Shown in pieces: positions 20,450-32,639 of a stretch of DNA of 64,000 nt; within the stretch, counting starts at the first letter, position 1, and every line of letters begins with the position of its first letter. Source of the DNA: Coix lacryma-jobi var. lacryma-jobi (Eukaryota > Streptophyta > Magnoliopsida > Poales > Poaceae); the NCBI GenBank assembly GCA_009763385.1, contig CM019825.1, positions 115,935,131 to 115,999,130 on the forward strand, written 5' to 3'. The notes beneath the pieces were generated by a model. The model saw only the letters and a list, made by a program, of their open reading frames with translations. It was not told where the DNA came from and did no database searches. The position numbers and the translations under genes are program-made.

Positions 20450-22431
20450 TGTTGACATCTCTTAGCATCACTTCAGATAACGGCGCTAGAAATGCAGGTA
20501 GACAAATCTAACAACATTACCTTTAACGCTAGGCTGTCACCACTAGCAGCGACACTAGAGACATAGATGGTATTTATGATCTTGCCCTTATAAAATATGA
20601 AATAAGATTATCTGCAAGCGCACAGATAAAATACATCCGTTGTAGCATTTCACCAAGGAGAGTTTCCAAGGTATCATTATTTATAATGGAGCCATGCATA
20701 TCATGAGTTAACTAGTAGGAGATAAACATCTATAACTATGACACACACATGTATGATTATGATAAGAGTTCCACTAGATCTATACTCAACACAAGAATCA
20801 ATCATAAATGATAAATAAGATAAATGTAATAGAACAGAGTAAACCATAAAAGAGTTCCAATAGAGCATTCCCACCCAAGGTCGGATCGTAGCTAAATCTA
20901 GAAAAAGACAGATTAACTTCCTAACATAGTTCTAACTATAGGTCATAGACTACGTCAATTAGTGCAATTATGTTTAGCAATCATGGTTAGAATAACTTAT
21001 ATTTATACGCAAGAGACATCACGCATGGAGGATCAGATCCAGAGTCTATGTCCTTCGGGTGACCAGGTCTTACTAGTCCTATATTCGGGGAGTGGACTAC
21101 AAAGGACTCAACAAGGCTATAAGAGTCACCCTCACGATCTACCACTTGGTGGCCTGGAATATAGGGTGCATTCGTAGGTAAACAACGTATAAGCACATGC
21201 TTACACAATGTTGACCATTCACCCCGTGATCGACAGAATGAGCGCTATACGAACAAGAGCATAAACATAGAGATACCCTAGCTATGCTAGACATATAATC
21301 AAAGTAAACGATGAATATTATAATTATGAACACGAAATAGTAACAAGTCATGACATGTATCAACTAGAACATAAACTAGAAGATGAATAAGAACTAGATG
21401 AACAATTAGAAATAGATTAGAAGCACAAGGATGAACTAGCTAGAGAGGTAATTAGAACTAGATTAGAACACAAAGATGAACTAGAGAGATTAGATGATGA
21501 ACTAGAACACAAAGATAATGAACTAGAAGATAATTAGACAATTAGAAGAACAATGTTGATACAAGAGAGAAGACAAGGTTAATTACCTAGCTCCTCTTGA
21601 CTAGATCCAAAATCCGAGCTTCCTGAACTCTTCTAATTCTGTTCTAGCTACGCCCTTGGATGGTGGAGCTCTTTGTCTAGGCTATCTCTAAACTAAATAA
21701 TTGATCAATGATCTAAGACTAAGATTGGATGAGATGCCGGGAGGTCTGGGGTTTCTTATATAGCCCGGTGGGATGAACCACAGCCCTCGGATCAAACCGA
21801 CCTTGAACAACGGTTGAGATACAAAGTAGAGGTCGGTTAGGTCACGTCGCACGAAGGAGAGGTGGCTTCCATGTGGGCCCAGGTCGGCTGGCCTAGGGTT
21901 GAGGCCGGCCGGCCTCCCCCTGTCGCCGCCTGGCTCGTCCTTTGATCGGAAGTCTTGTAATACCTTTCCTTATTCGCCTAGAGTCCTTGTTCGGTTGGTT
22001 TGCACAACGAGTCATGGCATGGATGGATTCCTTGTCATCTTCTTTCTGTCTGGTCCCTAGATAATTCTAGTATTCTGTAGCTGTTGGAATCTTGTCTGTT
22101 ACACCCTTGATCTTTGTATGGATAAGGTTTCTAGAGCGTTCTAGAGTCTTCCTGGTCGTATTCATCGAGGACTCTCGCTCCGGGGCTCCAAATATGGCAA
22201 GTGATATATCCGTCTCGATCGTCTCGCCAAGCTCGTCACAATGGTGTGCTCTGATTCTTCACTTGAGATACTTTCTTATGATGAAATATTGAATATTCTG
22301 CAAAACAAGTGAGAACTACATAACTCGTGGAACTCGTTAGAATCAGACCCTATAGCTAAACTCTTTGGATCATTGCAGGTCATTTATGAGGTTAGTTGAT
22401 GGTTTAAAATAGGAGTTATCTACTGTCAACA
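20450..22431 (-). repeat. 5' LTR of Gypsy-R
   Basis: 1982 bases with inverted ends TGTTGAC (20450) and GTCAACA (22431). The minus-strand TATA box is at 21755-21764. A degenerate primer-site-like copy (TAGCGCCGTTATC on the minus strand) lies at 20474-20490 inside the LTR, echoing Gypsy-1. The middle is related to the LTR at 56510-58137. Confidence 0.82.
21755..21764 (-). promoter_or_regulatory. LTR promoter TATA box (Gypsy-R)
   Basis: On the minus strand GCTATATAAG in the same context (GGGCTATATAAGAAACCCC) as in the related LTRs. Confidence 0.6.
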
Positions 22432-22596
22432 ATGTCTCTACTTAACCTTCACCTTGCCATTGACCATTACCTCCAAGCTCCACACCAACACAACAAAGAG
22501 ACATGTTGCCCACTCATGCCAACCCGTGAGCCTGTTGATCAATCACTCATCACAAAGGGCTGAACCACAAGGGCACATATCAACCTTGTGTTCGCA
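22432..22596 (-). repeat. SIRE-type LTR fragment (SIRE-B2), first 165 bases
   Basis: On the minus strand it begins TGCGAACACAAGG and matches the start of SIRE-B (minus strand from 24071), and more weakly SIRE-A (12960 on). The outer end 22596 abuts the interior of the SIRE-B LTR. The inner side is cut by Gypsy-R. Confidence 0.7.
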
Positions 22597-24071
22597 CACA
22601 TGTAGAACTAGACAACACATGGGCAAGCATCAGACGTGTCCGATGCCAAGAACAGGCGCGTCTGATGCCCCCGACGTAGCACTATTCTTTCACCAAATTG
22701 ACCCGATCTCCCTCAAATCTTGAGCACTTGGGCTCAAACTTTGCACATGAGAGCACAAGCAAGTTAGTGAGCTACTCCTCCAAGATCATGGCTCGAACCT
22801 AACTGCAAATCAAGGAATGAAGAAAATCGATGAAGAACGAGAAAACGAGATCCAAAACAAAATCCGCTCGATCTAGATGCTCGTGAGAAATTAGAGTAAA
22901 TCTTTTGGTGGAAAGATGTCTCTCATGACAAAGCACAAGATGGTTCAAACAGAATTGCAATTCATCCCATTGAAACAAAAGATCTCACGAATAAAACATT
23001 TCAGCAAAATAGCCAACGGGGCTGCAAGGTGATTACAATCACCTTTCTAGGAATCCTAGTACGCAGAGGAATGACTACAGGGCGGATCTCAAAAGTAGCT
23101 ACAAGAGAGAAAACCCTAATAGAAGACTGCAAAATAGTCTAGCTGAAGAGATGAAGAGGGATGAGCGGTGTCATCCCTTATTTATAGACTATTACATAAT
23201 ACACCTTCTATCCCTAGGATACAAAGAGAAAACTAGCTAGCCCATGGGCATTCCAGTCCAACTCTGTCAGGATTTCCATTGATGGTCACACACCTTCCTA
23301 ATCGTCAGCTTCCCCGCAATGCAAGCCTTATGATGCCGCCACATGCCGCCCTGACGACCACAAGCCTTCTCACCGCTAGCTTTGCCTCGACACAAGCATC
23401 GCAGTGCTGCCACGTGTCGCTTCGTTCCTCCATGGAACATCTGCTGCGTTTTGAGGCCCAAACCGGCAAACCCGTCAGCCTGAGTTTTGATGCCCAAACT
23501 CAGAAACAGGCCACCCCAGGTTTTGAGGCCCAAACATGGAAACCATCGTAGTAGTTTTTTGAGGCTCAACTACCAAACCTGCGCCGTAGACGGAGCGTAG
23601 GTCTTACGCCCCGACTGCCGACACCGATGTCGACGCATGTCCAACCTCCGCCAGGCATGGCGCCTCCGCCTTCCTTCCTAATTGACGACACTTGCATCTC
23701 CCATGGAAGCCCGTGTCTGGCCGCCGCCAGATGCCACAACACCATTGCTTTATGTCTTGACTCGACCGATGCCATCTTCATTTTCATGTACTCTTGCTTG
23801 TTACCACAAAGTACCAGCTACCACAACTGGTCCTCCGGCCTCCTAGCTCCTTAGTCCAAGCCTCACGTCCGCCCTTCTCCGCTCCCGGTCCATCAGCCCG
23901 ACACGTCTCTACATGACCCTGACCTCGCCATAGACCATTGCCTCCGAGCTCCACACCTGCAAACCAACACAACCAAGAGATATTGCACACTAATGCCAAC
24001 CCATGAGCCTGTTGACTAATCACTCATCACAAGAACGAACTACAAGGGCACATATAAACCTTGTGTTGGCA
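22597..24071 (-). repeat. SIRE-type LTR (SIRE-B), start and middle
   Basis: On the minus strand the LTR begins TGCCAACACAAGG at 24071, has inverted units of the GGTTTGGGCC minisatellite at 23560-23445, a TATA box at 23188-23178, and CATCGGACA/CATCAGACG repeats near 22670-22630. Its end is cut by SIRE-B2. The outer end abuts Ale Copia integrase coding. It may be a 5' LTR or a solo LTR. Confidence 0.75.
23178..23188 (-). promoter_or_regulatory. LTR promoter TATA box (SIRE-B)
   Basis: CTATAAATAAG on the minus strand, in the position equivalent to the SIRE-A TATA box. Confidence 0.5.
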
Positions 24072-25330
24072 GGATGAGAAAAGATGAACATGTTCATCAA
24101 AGATAAGATCTCTTGAGATGTAGATACACGCTTCTGACGAGTCCAAGCATTTGAAACCTTTGTGAGAGTTACTGTAACCTTGGAAAACACATCTTTTGGA
24201 CTTGAACTGAAGCTTGTGTGTGTTATAAGGTCTCAGATTTGGCCAGCACGCACACCCAAACATTTGAAGGAACATATAATCTGGTTGCTGATTATATAGA
24301 CGGGCAATAGGAGTTTCATTATTTATGACTTTAGATGGTAGTCGATTAATGAGAAAGGCAGCAGTTAGGAAAGCTTCATCCTAGAATTTTAAAGGCATGA
24401 ATGCATGAGCTAAATGAGTAAGCTACATCTCAACAACATGGTGGTGTTTGCGTTCGGCAGAACCATTTTGTTGATGCGCGCAAGGACAAGAAATTTGATG
24501 GGATATCCCGATGCGTTTGAAAAAGGAATTCAAGGATCTATATTCCCCACCCCAGTCTGTTTGCATAGTAAGAATCTTATAATTAAATTGGCATTCAACC
24601 AAATTTTGGAAATCACTAAAGCATTGGAAAACTTTAGATTTATGACACAAGAGAGAGAGAGAGAGATCTAGGAAAATTTGGAGTATTCATCAATAAAACA
24701 CACATAATAAGTAAACCGACCAACAGAGACCGGAACTGACCCTAAACATCTGAAAACACAAGATCTAAGGGACTAGTTGACACACTAGATAACCTTGGAT
24801 AGGGCAATTGATGCCATTTGCCCAATTGGCATGCATCACATACGTGCTTATTATACAAATCTTTAACAAATAAAAGTTTGTGGCAACTGAGAATTCAATG
24901 CATGGCCTAGTCTATGATGCCACACAAATTCAGAGGGCTTGGAAACACCAAGAAATGCTTTATTTCTGGATGACCTAGGCACGAACAGCTTGACTGGGAA
25001 AATACCATCTTCACATTGGCATGTGAGGAGTGTTCTCCTCGTCATCTGCTCCATGATAACAAAATGGTCGCGGTGAAATTCAAGGAAGACATTGTTATCA
25101 CGAGTGAGACGATTTACATATACAAGGTTTTTGCTTGCAGTAGGAACATGGAGGACATTTCTAAGATGAATCTTATTCGAGGGGGAATGCAAAATACTAT
25201 GACCAACATGAGAAATCTCCATACCTGTTCCATTGGCCGCTTGTACATGATCACTACCATGATATTTGTCGCGCATAATGAGCTTCTCATCAAGTTCACT
25301 AGTGATGTGGTCCGTCGCCCCGGAGTCTAG
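24072..25330 (-). pseudogene. Ale Copia protease and integrase, truncated
   Basis: Moving down the minus strand: protease end and GAG-pre-integrase (25276-24863; LRNVLHVPTASKNLV, then VWHHRLGHAL), integrase core (24650-24423; TDWGGEYRSL and HQQNGSAERKHHHVVE, giving the second Asp and the Glu), and the integrase C-terminus (24275-24072; LQMFGCACWPNLRPY). Two or more frameshifts and stops break it. At 24071 it is cut by the SIRE-B LTR. The family role is polyprotein cleavage and cDNA insertion. Confidence 0.8.
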
Positions 25331-26289
25331 GTACCAGTTTGTATCTACTCCGTAGGAAGTTGTAGCTGACTGCGATGGCCGGTGAATGATGCATCAAAAT
25401 GTTTGAAACATTGAACGACAATATGGCCTTCCTTTCCACAAAACTAGCAAAACATGCCAGATTGGAAACTTCCTTGTGCTCGATCGCCTCCGCGACCACC
25501 CTTGGAACCACGACCACCTCCAGAGCAACCCCCACCATGGGAGTTATTGTTGTTGTATTGGCCACCCTTTGCAGCAATAGTTGCTGATGAGTGATGTCCT
25601 CCACTACTACCCTTGATCTCCATCCGTTGTTCAAAGCTCACCAGTTGGGTATAAAGCTCCCCCATAGATGTGGGTTCAACCCTAGTAGTGGCAGCGGACA
25701 CCACCAACTCAAATTCAATATCCAAGGCGGTGAGTATGTAGGAGACTAATTCATCATCTTCAAGTTTTCTTCCAGTAGAAGCCATATCATTTGCCAAGCC
25801 TTTCGTCTTATTAAAATATTCACTAACAGAAAATGTACCCTTTGAAGCTGAAGCGAGCGCCATTCTGGTGGCAATGAGACATGCCCGACTCTAGGACACA
25901 AACATCTCTTCAATGGCAGCCCAAATAGTGGTCGTTGTGATCTTCGTCGGAACTTGATTGATGTTTTCCCGTCCAAGATTGGACAGAATGTAGCTAAGGA
26001 CCGTCTGGTCCTTTGCGACCCACGTCGCATACTCTGAGTTTACCACTAGAGACTCCTTGACTCCATCATCCTAGGGCTTCTTTCCATCACCCTTGGAAGG
26101 GAGATATTGATCTGGTGGTGTCACCGCAGGATCAAGGAAACCAGCGAGTTGTGGCCTCCTGAGGGCATAAAGGATTTGTGCCTTCCACAACATGTGGTTG
26201 TTGCGAGTGAGTTTCTCGCTCACCGACAAAAGGAAAACGCTGAGAGAGGAAGCAACATGCGGCGCAAAGGATGAGGAGGCGAACGCCAT
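25331..26289 (-). pseudogene. Ale Copia gag
   Basis: ATG at 26289 on the minus strand. SVSEKLTRNNHMLWKAQIL and AGFLDPAV at the start are typical of Hopscotch/Retrofit gag. One frame runs to about 25444 with stops at 26071, about 25893 and 25444. A Gly-rich linker (about 25560-25470) leads to a zinc knuckle (FCGKEGHIVVQC) whose first Cys neighbourhood carries one of the stops. Gag packages element RNA. Confidence 0.82.
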
Positions 26290-26313
26290 GAAAATCCGCT
26301 AAGATGCTGGCTC

Positions 26314-26342
26314 CACTATAAGAAACCTGTTAATCCATGATG
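26314..26342 (+). repeat. left terminal inverted repeat of the CACTA element
   Basis: About 23 of 29 bases match the inverse of 44255-44283. Confidence 0.85.
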
Positions 26343-26626
26343 TGGATCGCCAAAAAACCATCATTATATAGCATATGTGGTGGTTTTAGATATCATCATG
26401 CATTGAGCGTCATGGATTAACCCAGTGTAAATGATCACGGATTAACAGAATTGGTGACGGTCTTAAATCGTCACGTTTGAGCCCGAGGCCTACTTAGCCC
26501 AACCCAAGTCCATTTCCTGTGACGAAAAATATAATAACCGTCATAGATGAATTGCCACATCATTATGGATGGTTACATGGAAGCTTACATGGATGATGAC
26601 GTGGACATCCTGGCCCATTTATTAGC
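26343..26626. repeat. CACTA left subterminal region
   Basis: Repeated GTGACGGT/CGTCATGGATTAAC/GATGATGACG-type motifs in both orientations, the usual transposase-binding landscape of CACTA ends. No gene. Confidence 0.6.
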
Positions 26627-26631
26627 AGCCC

Positions 26632-26985
26632 TATTATATATGTTCCAAATTCAGTTGGTCATTATATTGGCCAACTTCTGACGGAGCGAAGAGGAGGCCC
26701 GTCGCTGGAGGCTTGGGCCGTAGCGAGGACGTTTAGGGGGGTGCGGGGGGCGAGCCCCCCCGTGGAACGGTATACATACCCGTCGTTAGGGTTTCACCTT
26801 GATTGATTCTCTTGTAAGTCGTCATACGACGTTGTACCCGAACTCTTGATTATAGTGAGGAGTGTTTGCTGGCTGGCGCCCGTGGTTTTTACCTTCCGCA
26901 TTGGAGGGTTTTCCACGTTAAATCTTGTGTCTCTCTGTGGTTTGATCTTGTGATCTTCCTCGTTTCCTCATCGTCATTCACAACA
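26632..26985 (+). repeat. 5' LTR of the Tork Copia
   Basis: Starts TATTATATATGTTCC (the canonical TG is mutated to TA; the 3' copy has TG) and ends CACAACA just before the primer site. It contains a GC-rich block at about 26690-26765 and a CTTGTAAG near 26812. Confidence 0.85.
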
Positions 26986-26987
26986 AG

Positions 26988-26999
26988 TGGTATCAAAGC
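26988..26999 (+). other. primer-binding site, tRNA-Met type (Tork Copia)
   Basis: TGGTATCAAAGC two bases after the LTR end. Confidence 0.85.
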
Positions 27000-27021
27000 T
27001 GTGTTCGCAAATTAGGGTTCC

Positions 27022-27880
27022 ATGGCGACGTCGATGAAGGTTGATCTACCGCTGCTAGATTACAAGACAAGGTTCTCGCTATGGCAGGTCAAGATGCGGG
27101 CTCTTCTGGCGCAAAAAGATGATTACGACGAGGCACTGGAATGCTTCGCAAAGAAGTCTAAGGCGGATTGGACTCCGGAGGAACCCTGAAAGGATCGTAA
27201 GGCTCTGTCTCTAATTCAACTTCATCTCCATAATGATATTTTGCAAGAGGTGCTGCAGGAAAGGACTGCTGCAGAACTCTGGTCGAAACTGGAAATGATC
27301 TGTATGTCCAACGATCTTACCAGTAAGATGCATATGAAGATGAAGTTATTCACTCTCAAGATGAAGGAGAGTGATCCGGTGATGAGTCACATATCCGTGT
27401 TCAAGGAGATTGTTGCTGACCTAGTGTAGATGGAGGTGAAGTATGATGATGAGGACTTAGGTCTTTTACTGTTATGTTCACTGCCAAATTCGTATGCTAA
27501 TTTTTGTGACCCCTTACTTTTGAGCCGTGATGAACTATCCGTTTTGGAAGTTTATGAGGCGCTCCTATCTAGGGAGAAGATGAGAGGTATGGTGTAGACT
27601 GATGGGTCGTCGTCCTCTAAGGGCGAAGCACTACATGTGAGAGGCAGATCTGAGCATAGATCCTCCAATGAAGGCAATAATCGTGACAAGAGCCGTTCCA
27701 AGTCCAAACCATCCAGAAAGTTCTGTAAGTACTGCAAGAAGAACACCCATTTTATTGAGGATTGCATAAAGCTCAAGAAAAAGGAGCAGAAAAAGAACAA
27801 TTCTGATGGTAAGGCTTCTGTTGTTACGGGTGCTGATAATTCTGATTCTGGAGATTGTCTGGTTGTCTTTGCTGGTTGTG
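27022..27880 (+). pseudogene. Tork Copia gag
   Basis: ATG at 27022; FSLWQVKMRALLAQ at about 27073 is typical of TNT1-like gag. The frame is constant, broken by TGA at 27187, TAG at 27427 and TAG at 27595. The zinc knuckle near 27720-27775 reads FCKYCKKNTHFIEDC, with the CCHC order kept. A run of Lys (KLKKKEQKKNN) follows before the protease. Gag would form particles and bind RNA. Confidence 0.85.
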
Positions 27881-30800
27881 TTTCTGGTCATGATGAATGG
27901 ATACTTGATTCAGCATGTTCATTTCATATCTGCACTAACAAAGATTGGTTTAGTTCTTATAAGCCTGTGCAGAAAGGAGATGTTGCGCGTATGGGAGATG
28001 ATAACCCATGTGAAATTGTGGGGATCGGCTCTGTTAAAATCAAGACACATGATGTCATGACACACACGCTTAAGAATGTGAGGTACATACCAGGGATGTC
28101 TAGAAATCTCATATCGCTCAGCACGCTTGATGCAGAAGGATTCCATTACTCCGGTTCAGGTGGAGTTCTAAAGGTATCAAAAGGTTCTCTAATTTGTATG
28201 AAAGGTGACATGAATTCTGCAAAGTTATATGTTCTTAGAGGTAGTACATTACATGGTTCTGTTTCCGCTGCTGCTGCTACTACTCATGATGAATTTAGTA
28301 AGACTAACCTCTAGCATATGTGTTTGGGACATATGAGCAAACTTGGCATGACAGAATTGATAAAGAAAAACCTTCTTGATAGTTGTACTTCGAGTAACAT
28401 GAAGTTATGTGAGCATTGTATTTTTGGGAAGCACAAAAGGGTAAAATTCAACACCTCAGTTCATACCACCAAAGGTACTCTTGATTATGTACATGTTGAT
28501 TTATGGGGTCCCTCCTGTAAGCCTTCTCTTGGTGGTGCTCATTACATGCTTACAATTATAGATGATTACTCTAGAAAAGTTTGGCCATATTTTCTGAAAA
28601 ATAAAGATGACACCTTTGATGCTTTTAAGAATTGGAAAGTGATGATAGAAAGGCAAACTGAAAGGAAAGTAAAATTGCTTCGTACTGATAATGGTGAAGA
28701 GTTCTGTTCGGATGCTTTTAATGATTATTGCAGGCAAGAAGGCATTGTTAGGCACCACACCATACCTCACACTTCGTAGCAAAATGGTGTGGCTGAGCGA
28801 ATGAACAGGACCATCATATCAAAGGCTCATTGCATGCTGTCCAATGCAAGGATGAGCAAGCATTTCTGGGTTGACGCTGCTAATACTGCATGTTACTTGA
28901 TAAACAGGTCGCCTTCTATTCCTCTTAATAAGAAAACTCCTATTGAGGTATGGTTCAGTTCACCTGCTAATTATTCACAGTTGAAAGTTTTTGGCTGCAC
29001 TGCTTATGCTCATGTTGATAATGGAAAATTAGAGCCTAGAGCTATTAAATGTATTTTTCTTTGTTATGGTTCGGTAGTTAAAGGATATAAATTGCAGAAT
29101 CCCAAAACAGAAAAGACTTTTATGAGCAGGAGTGTTGTTTTCAATGAATCTCTGATGTTTAATGATAGTTTATCCTCAGATCATATTCCAGATAATTCTG
29201 AAAAAGAGCTGCAGCATATGAGCGTGCAGGTGGAGCATGTGGATGATGAGGCAGGCGAGCAGGTGGAGCTGGTTGATCATTCAGATGAAGTTGCTGATAA
29301 TGATGCTCATGATGATGTTCAGCATTCAACTCCTATTTTGCAGTTAGAGGAGGATTTCCCTATTCCTCAACGCAGATCAAAGAGGGATTGTGGACCTCCA
29401 GTCTATCTTATTGAAGAATATAATTTTACTTCTTATGCTTTGAGTTGAGCTGAACAGGTGGAGAATGTTCATGAGCCAGCTACTTATACTGAAGCTATTG
29501 CTTGTGACGATCGAGAGAAGTGGATCTCAGCTATGCATGAGGAGATGCAGTCTCTCGAGAAGAATTATACATGGGAGGTTGTGCCCTTGCCTGGGAAAAA
29601 GAAGACCGTACATTGCAAATGGATCTTCAAGAGAAAGGAGGGTTTATCTCCAAGCGAGCCTCCAAAGTTTAAGGCAAGGTTAGTAGCAAAAGGCTACAGT
29701 CAAATTCTGGGTATTGACTATAATGATATTTTCTCTCCAATGGTAAAGCACAGTTCTGTTCGTACTTTCTTTAGTATTGTTGCTTCACATGATCTTGAGC
29801 TTGAGCAGTTAGATGTGAAGACTGCGTTTTTGCATGGAGAGCTTGAGGAGGATATATATATGGACCAGCCGGAAGGGTTCATAGTGCCTGGCAAGGAGAA
29901 ATTTGTTTGCAAATTGAAGAGGTCCTTGTATGGTTTGAAGCAGTCCCCTCGTCAGTGGAATAAAAGGTTTGATTTAATTTATTTATGCTATTGCACGGTT
30001 TTAAGAGGTCAAAATTTAATAGTGTGTTTACATTAAGCATGTTAATGGATCACCTATATAATTGCTATTATATGTTGATGATATGTTGATTGCTGCCAAG
30101 AGCAAAGTTGAAATCACTAAATTAAAGAAATTGTTGAGTAGTGAATTTGATATGAAGGATCTTGGTGCTGCTAAGAAAATACTCAGTATAGAAATTACCT
30201 CAGACAGAAAATCTGGTTTGTTGTTTCTTAGTGAGCAAAATTATATTAAGAAAGTTCTTCAGCATTTCAACATGCATGATGCAAAGTCTGTTAGTACTCC
30301 TATTGCACCTCACTTTAAGTTGTCAGCTGCTCAGTGTCCTAGTTCCAATCAAGATATTGAACACATGTCAAAAGTTCCTTATTCTAGTGTTGTTTGGTCT
30401 TTGATGTATGTCATGGTTTGCTCTCGCACAGATTTAGCTTATGCTATGAGTTTAGTTAGTAGATACATGTCTAATCCTGGTAAAGAACATTGAAGGGCAG
30501 TTCAGTGGATTTTCAGGTACCTCAAAGGCACAATAGATTCCTGTTTGAAGTTTGGAAGGACTGATCAGGGACTTATGGATTATGTGGATTCAGATTATGC
30601 TACTGATTTGGACAGGAGGAGATCTCTCACAGGTTATGTGTTCACTGTTGGCAGTTGTGCTGTGAGTTGGAAGGCTACTTTGCAGTCTGTTGTTGCTTTG
30701 TCTACTACTGAAGCAGAGTACATGGCTGTTTCTGAAGCGTGCAAGGAATTAATTTGGCTGAAAGGTTTGTACGCTGAGCTGTGTGGAGTTGATTCTTGCA

Positions 30801-31033
30801 TTAATTTACACTGTGATAGTCAAAGTGTCATTTACCTTACCAAAGATCAGATGTTTCATGAAAGGACAAAACATATTGACATCAAGTATCATTTTGTTCG
30901 TGATGTGATCGAGGAAGGTAAGTTAAAGGTATGCAAGATTAGTACTCATGATAATCCTGCTGACATGATGACAAAGTCGATTCCTGTTGCTAAGTTTGAG
31001 CTTTGCTCAAGCTTAGTTGGCTTAATTGATTAG
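27881..31033 (+). pseudogene. Tork Copia pol: protease, integrase, reverse transcriptase, RNase H
   Basis: Protease motif WILDSACSFHICT at 27898 (D-S-A where D-S/T-G is usual). Integrase holds RTDNGEEF and the Glu of NGVAERMNR. Stops fall at 28312 (TAG), 28777 (TAG) and 29446 (TGA). Reverse transcriptase begins at about 29600 (CKWIFKRKEG), contains QLDVKTAFLHGELEE and LYGLKQSPRQW, then shifts frame between about 29970 and 30060 before LLYVDDMLIA. TGA at 30491 precedes RNase H (VDSDYATDLDRRRS, STTEAEYMA). Coding ends at 31033. Domain order is that of Copia. Confidence 0.88.
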
Positions 31034-31132
31034 CCCAAGAGGCTATTTGGCGCCAGAAATATTTTCTTTTGCTATGTTCAGGATAAAGGTGTTGATTGAT
31101 GCTACAAGATGAATTTGTCACAAGGTGGAGTT

Positions 31133-31270
31133 TGTTATATATGTTCCAAATTCAGTTGGTTATTATATTGGCCGACTTTTGACGGAGCGAAGCGGAGGCC
31201 AGGGCCTCCGCTTCGCTCCGTCAGAAGTCGGCCAATATAACGACGAACTGAATTTAGAACATATATAACA
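31133..31270 (+). repeat. palindromic 3' LTR of the Tork Copia
   Basis: Bases 31133-31200 are the first 68 bases of the LTR. After a 2-base centre (AG) they return as their own inverse, 31203-31270, with about 5 mismatches. A purine-rich tract (CAAGGTGGAG) precedes it, and the target duplication AGCCC follows at once. Confidence 0.92.
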
Positions 31271-31275
31271 AGCCC

Positions 31276-32639
31276 AACATCAAAGATTGTAATTTATTTT
31301 TTCTATCAATTATTATAGCACATACAACATATATATGCGACCCATTATTATAGAGCACATATGGCATACAACCCGCACAAACAATAAAATTATTAATACA
31401 AATGATAATAAAATTATAAATACAAATAAACTGGAGAACATATTCATTAAATTTACAATATTTTATTACAGTCATCATCCAATGAGGGTAACTCGTCAAA
31501 TGTTGCTAGTAAAAAAAGAAGCAAACCCAATAACTAAAACAACACTTAGTAAAGAGCTGCAAAAGCCATCCCAAGTTGGACAATTCTAGTAGACCTCAAA
31601 TCAAAATATTTACCTTGAAGTCCCGGCTTAATAAAATTATTTCCTGATTTGAAGTCTCCATGCATGTTTGGTTAATTGGATCGATGATGGAGTTCCCCAG
31701 AATCATAGCTGCACCAAGGGCAATTCTTTATATACCAGTCTCCATAACATATGCACATGCACAATCTATGGTTACGTTGTAGCTGTGGCTGCACAACAAC
31801 TGCACCAGCAGCAGCTAGCTCACAACAACTCTCATCATAATTTAGAGCACACAATTAGGAGATACACAACTATTCAAGATGCACAAAATTTAGAACAACA
31901 GCTGCACCAGCAGCAACTAGCTCACAACAGCTCTCATCAGAATTCAGAACACATAATCAAAGTTTCCTATGTGCAATAACCAGATATTGTTATCACTTAC
32001 CAATTTGGCGTAAAACTTTCAATGATAGCTAAAATTTTTCTTAATAATAGCACATATAAAACACCTAATTGCATATTTGATAGCTTTCAATGTTACTAAA
32101 TTTAGAGATCAAAGACTAACCTTCCCTAAAATCAGATTTTACAAACTGAGTTGTAAGACCTGAACTCACATCACTCAGATTCTCCAGTGAATATGTTTCT
32201 CACATACCTGAATGAGAAAATAAGTATGAGGTTCAGATTTATAACAAGCATTCCATTTGCCAGCAATGATAGATCAAAGATAGAAAAAGAAAAAGAATAT
32301 TTCACCAGGGAGTTCAGAGGTGGCGAACACTCATGGATTTCATAATGGGACACTAAAACACAAGACATTAGAATTTAAGAATGGCATAAAATTACAGTGT
32401 AATACTGTGCAAGCTGTATCTGTGATAGCACTGGGCATCAACCTTACTTAGCCTATTTTCCTTCTGGACTAACATTCCCAAGATAAACTGTATTTATTTT
32501 GGGATAATAGACATTCATCATTTATATTGGCATTTTAGCCTAAACTTTGCATCTATGCTATGACAGATTAAGAACAAATATGATGGTTATAATTAGCTAG
32601 TACACTGAATGAAACACTCAGAGAAAAAATAAAATTTAC
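31276..32639. other. CACTA interior, no gene recognised
   Basis: AT-rich DNA. It includes a tandem duplication at 31794-31975. Short open stretches look random. Nothing resembling a transposase was found. Confidence 0.5.
31794..31975 (+). repeat. tandem duplication, 102-base period
   Basis: TGCACCAGCAGCAGCTAGCT at 31801 recurs as a near copy at 31903, and about 65 bases around it are repeated. In one frame both read HQQQLAHN, because the period is a multiple of three. Confidence 0.75.

Larger units (their letters stand above)
19290..22431 (-). mobile_element. minus-strand Gypsy element (Gypsy-R), 5' part
   Basis: In its own direction: 5' LTR (22431 to 20450), tRNA-Asp primer site, leader, and gag to 19290, where Gypsy-F has been inserted. 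The rest lies left of the window. Its outer end at 22431 cuts a SIRE-type LTR, so it inserted into that element. Confidence 0.8.
26632..31270 (+). mobile_element. Tork/TNT1-type Copia element with an abnormal 3' LTR
   Basis: Both ends are flanked by AGCCC (26627-26631 and 31271-31275), a clean 5-bp target duplication. The 5' LTR is 354 bases, the primer site is tRNA-Met type, and gag-pol is complete in domain order. The 3' LTR is only 138 bases and is an almost perfect palindrome. Seven nonsense codons and at least one frameshift make it dead. Confidence 0.9.
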
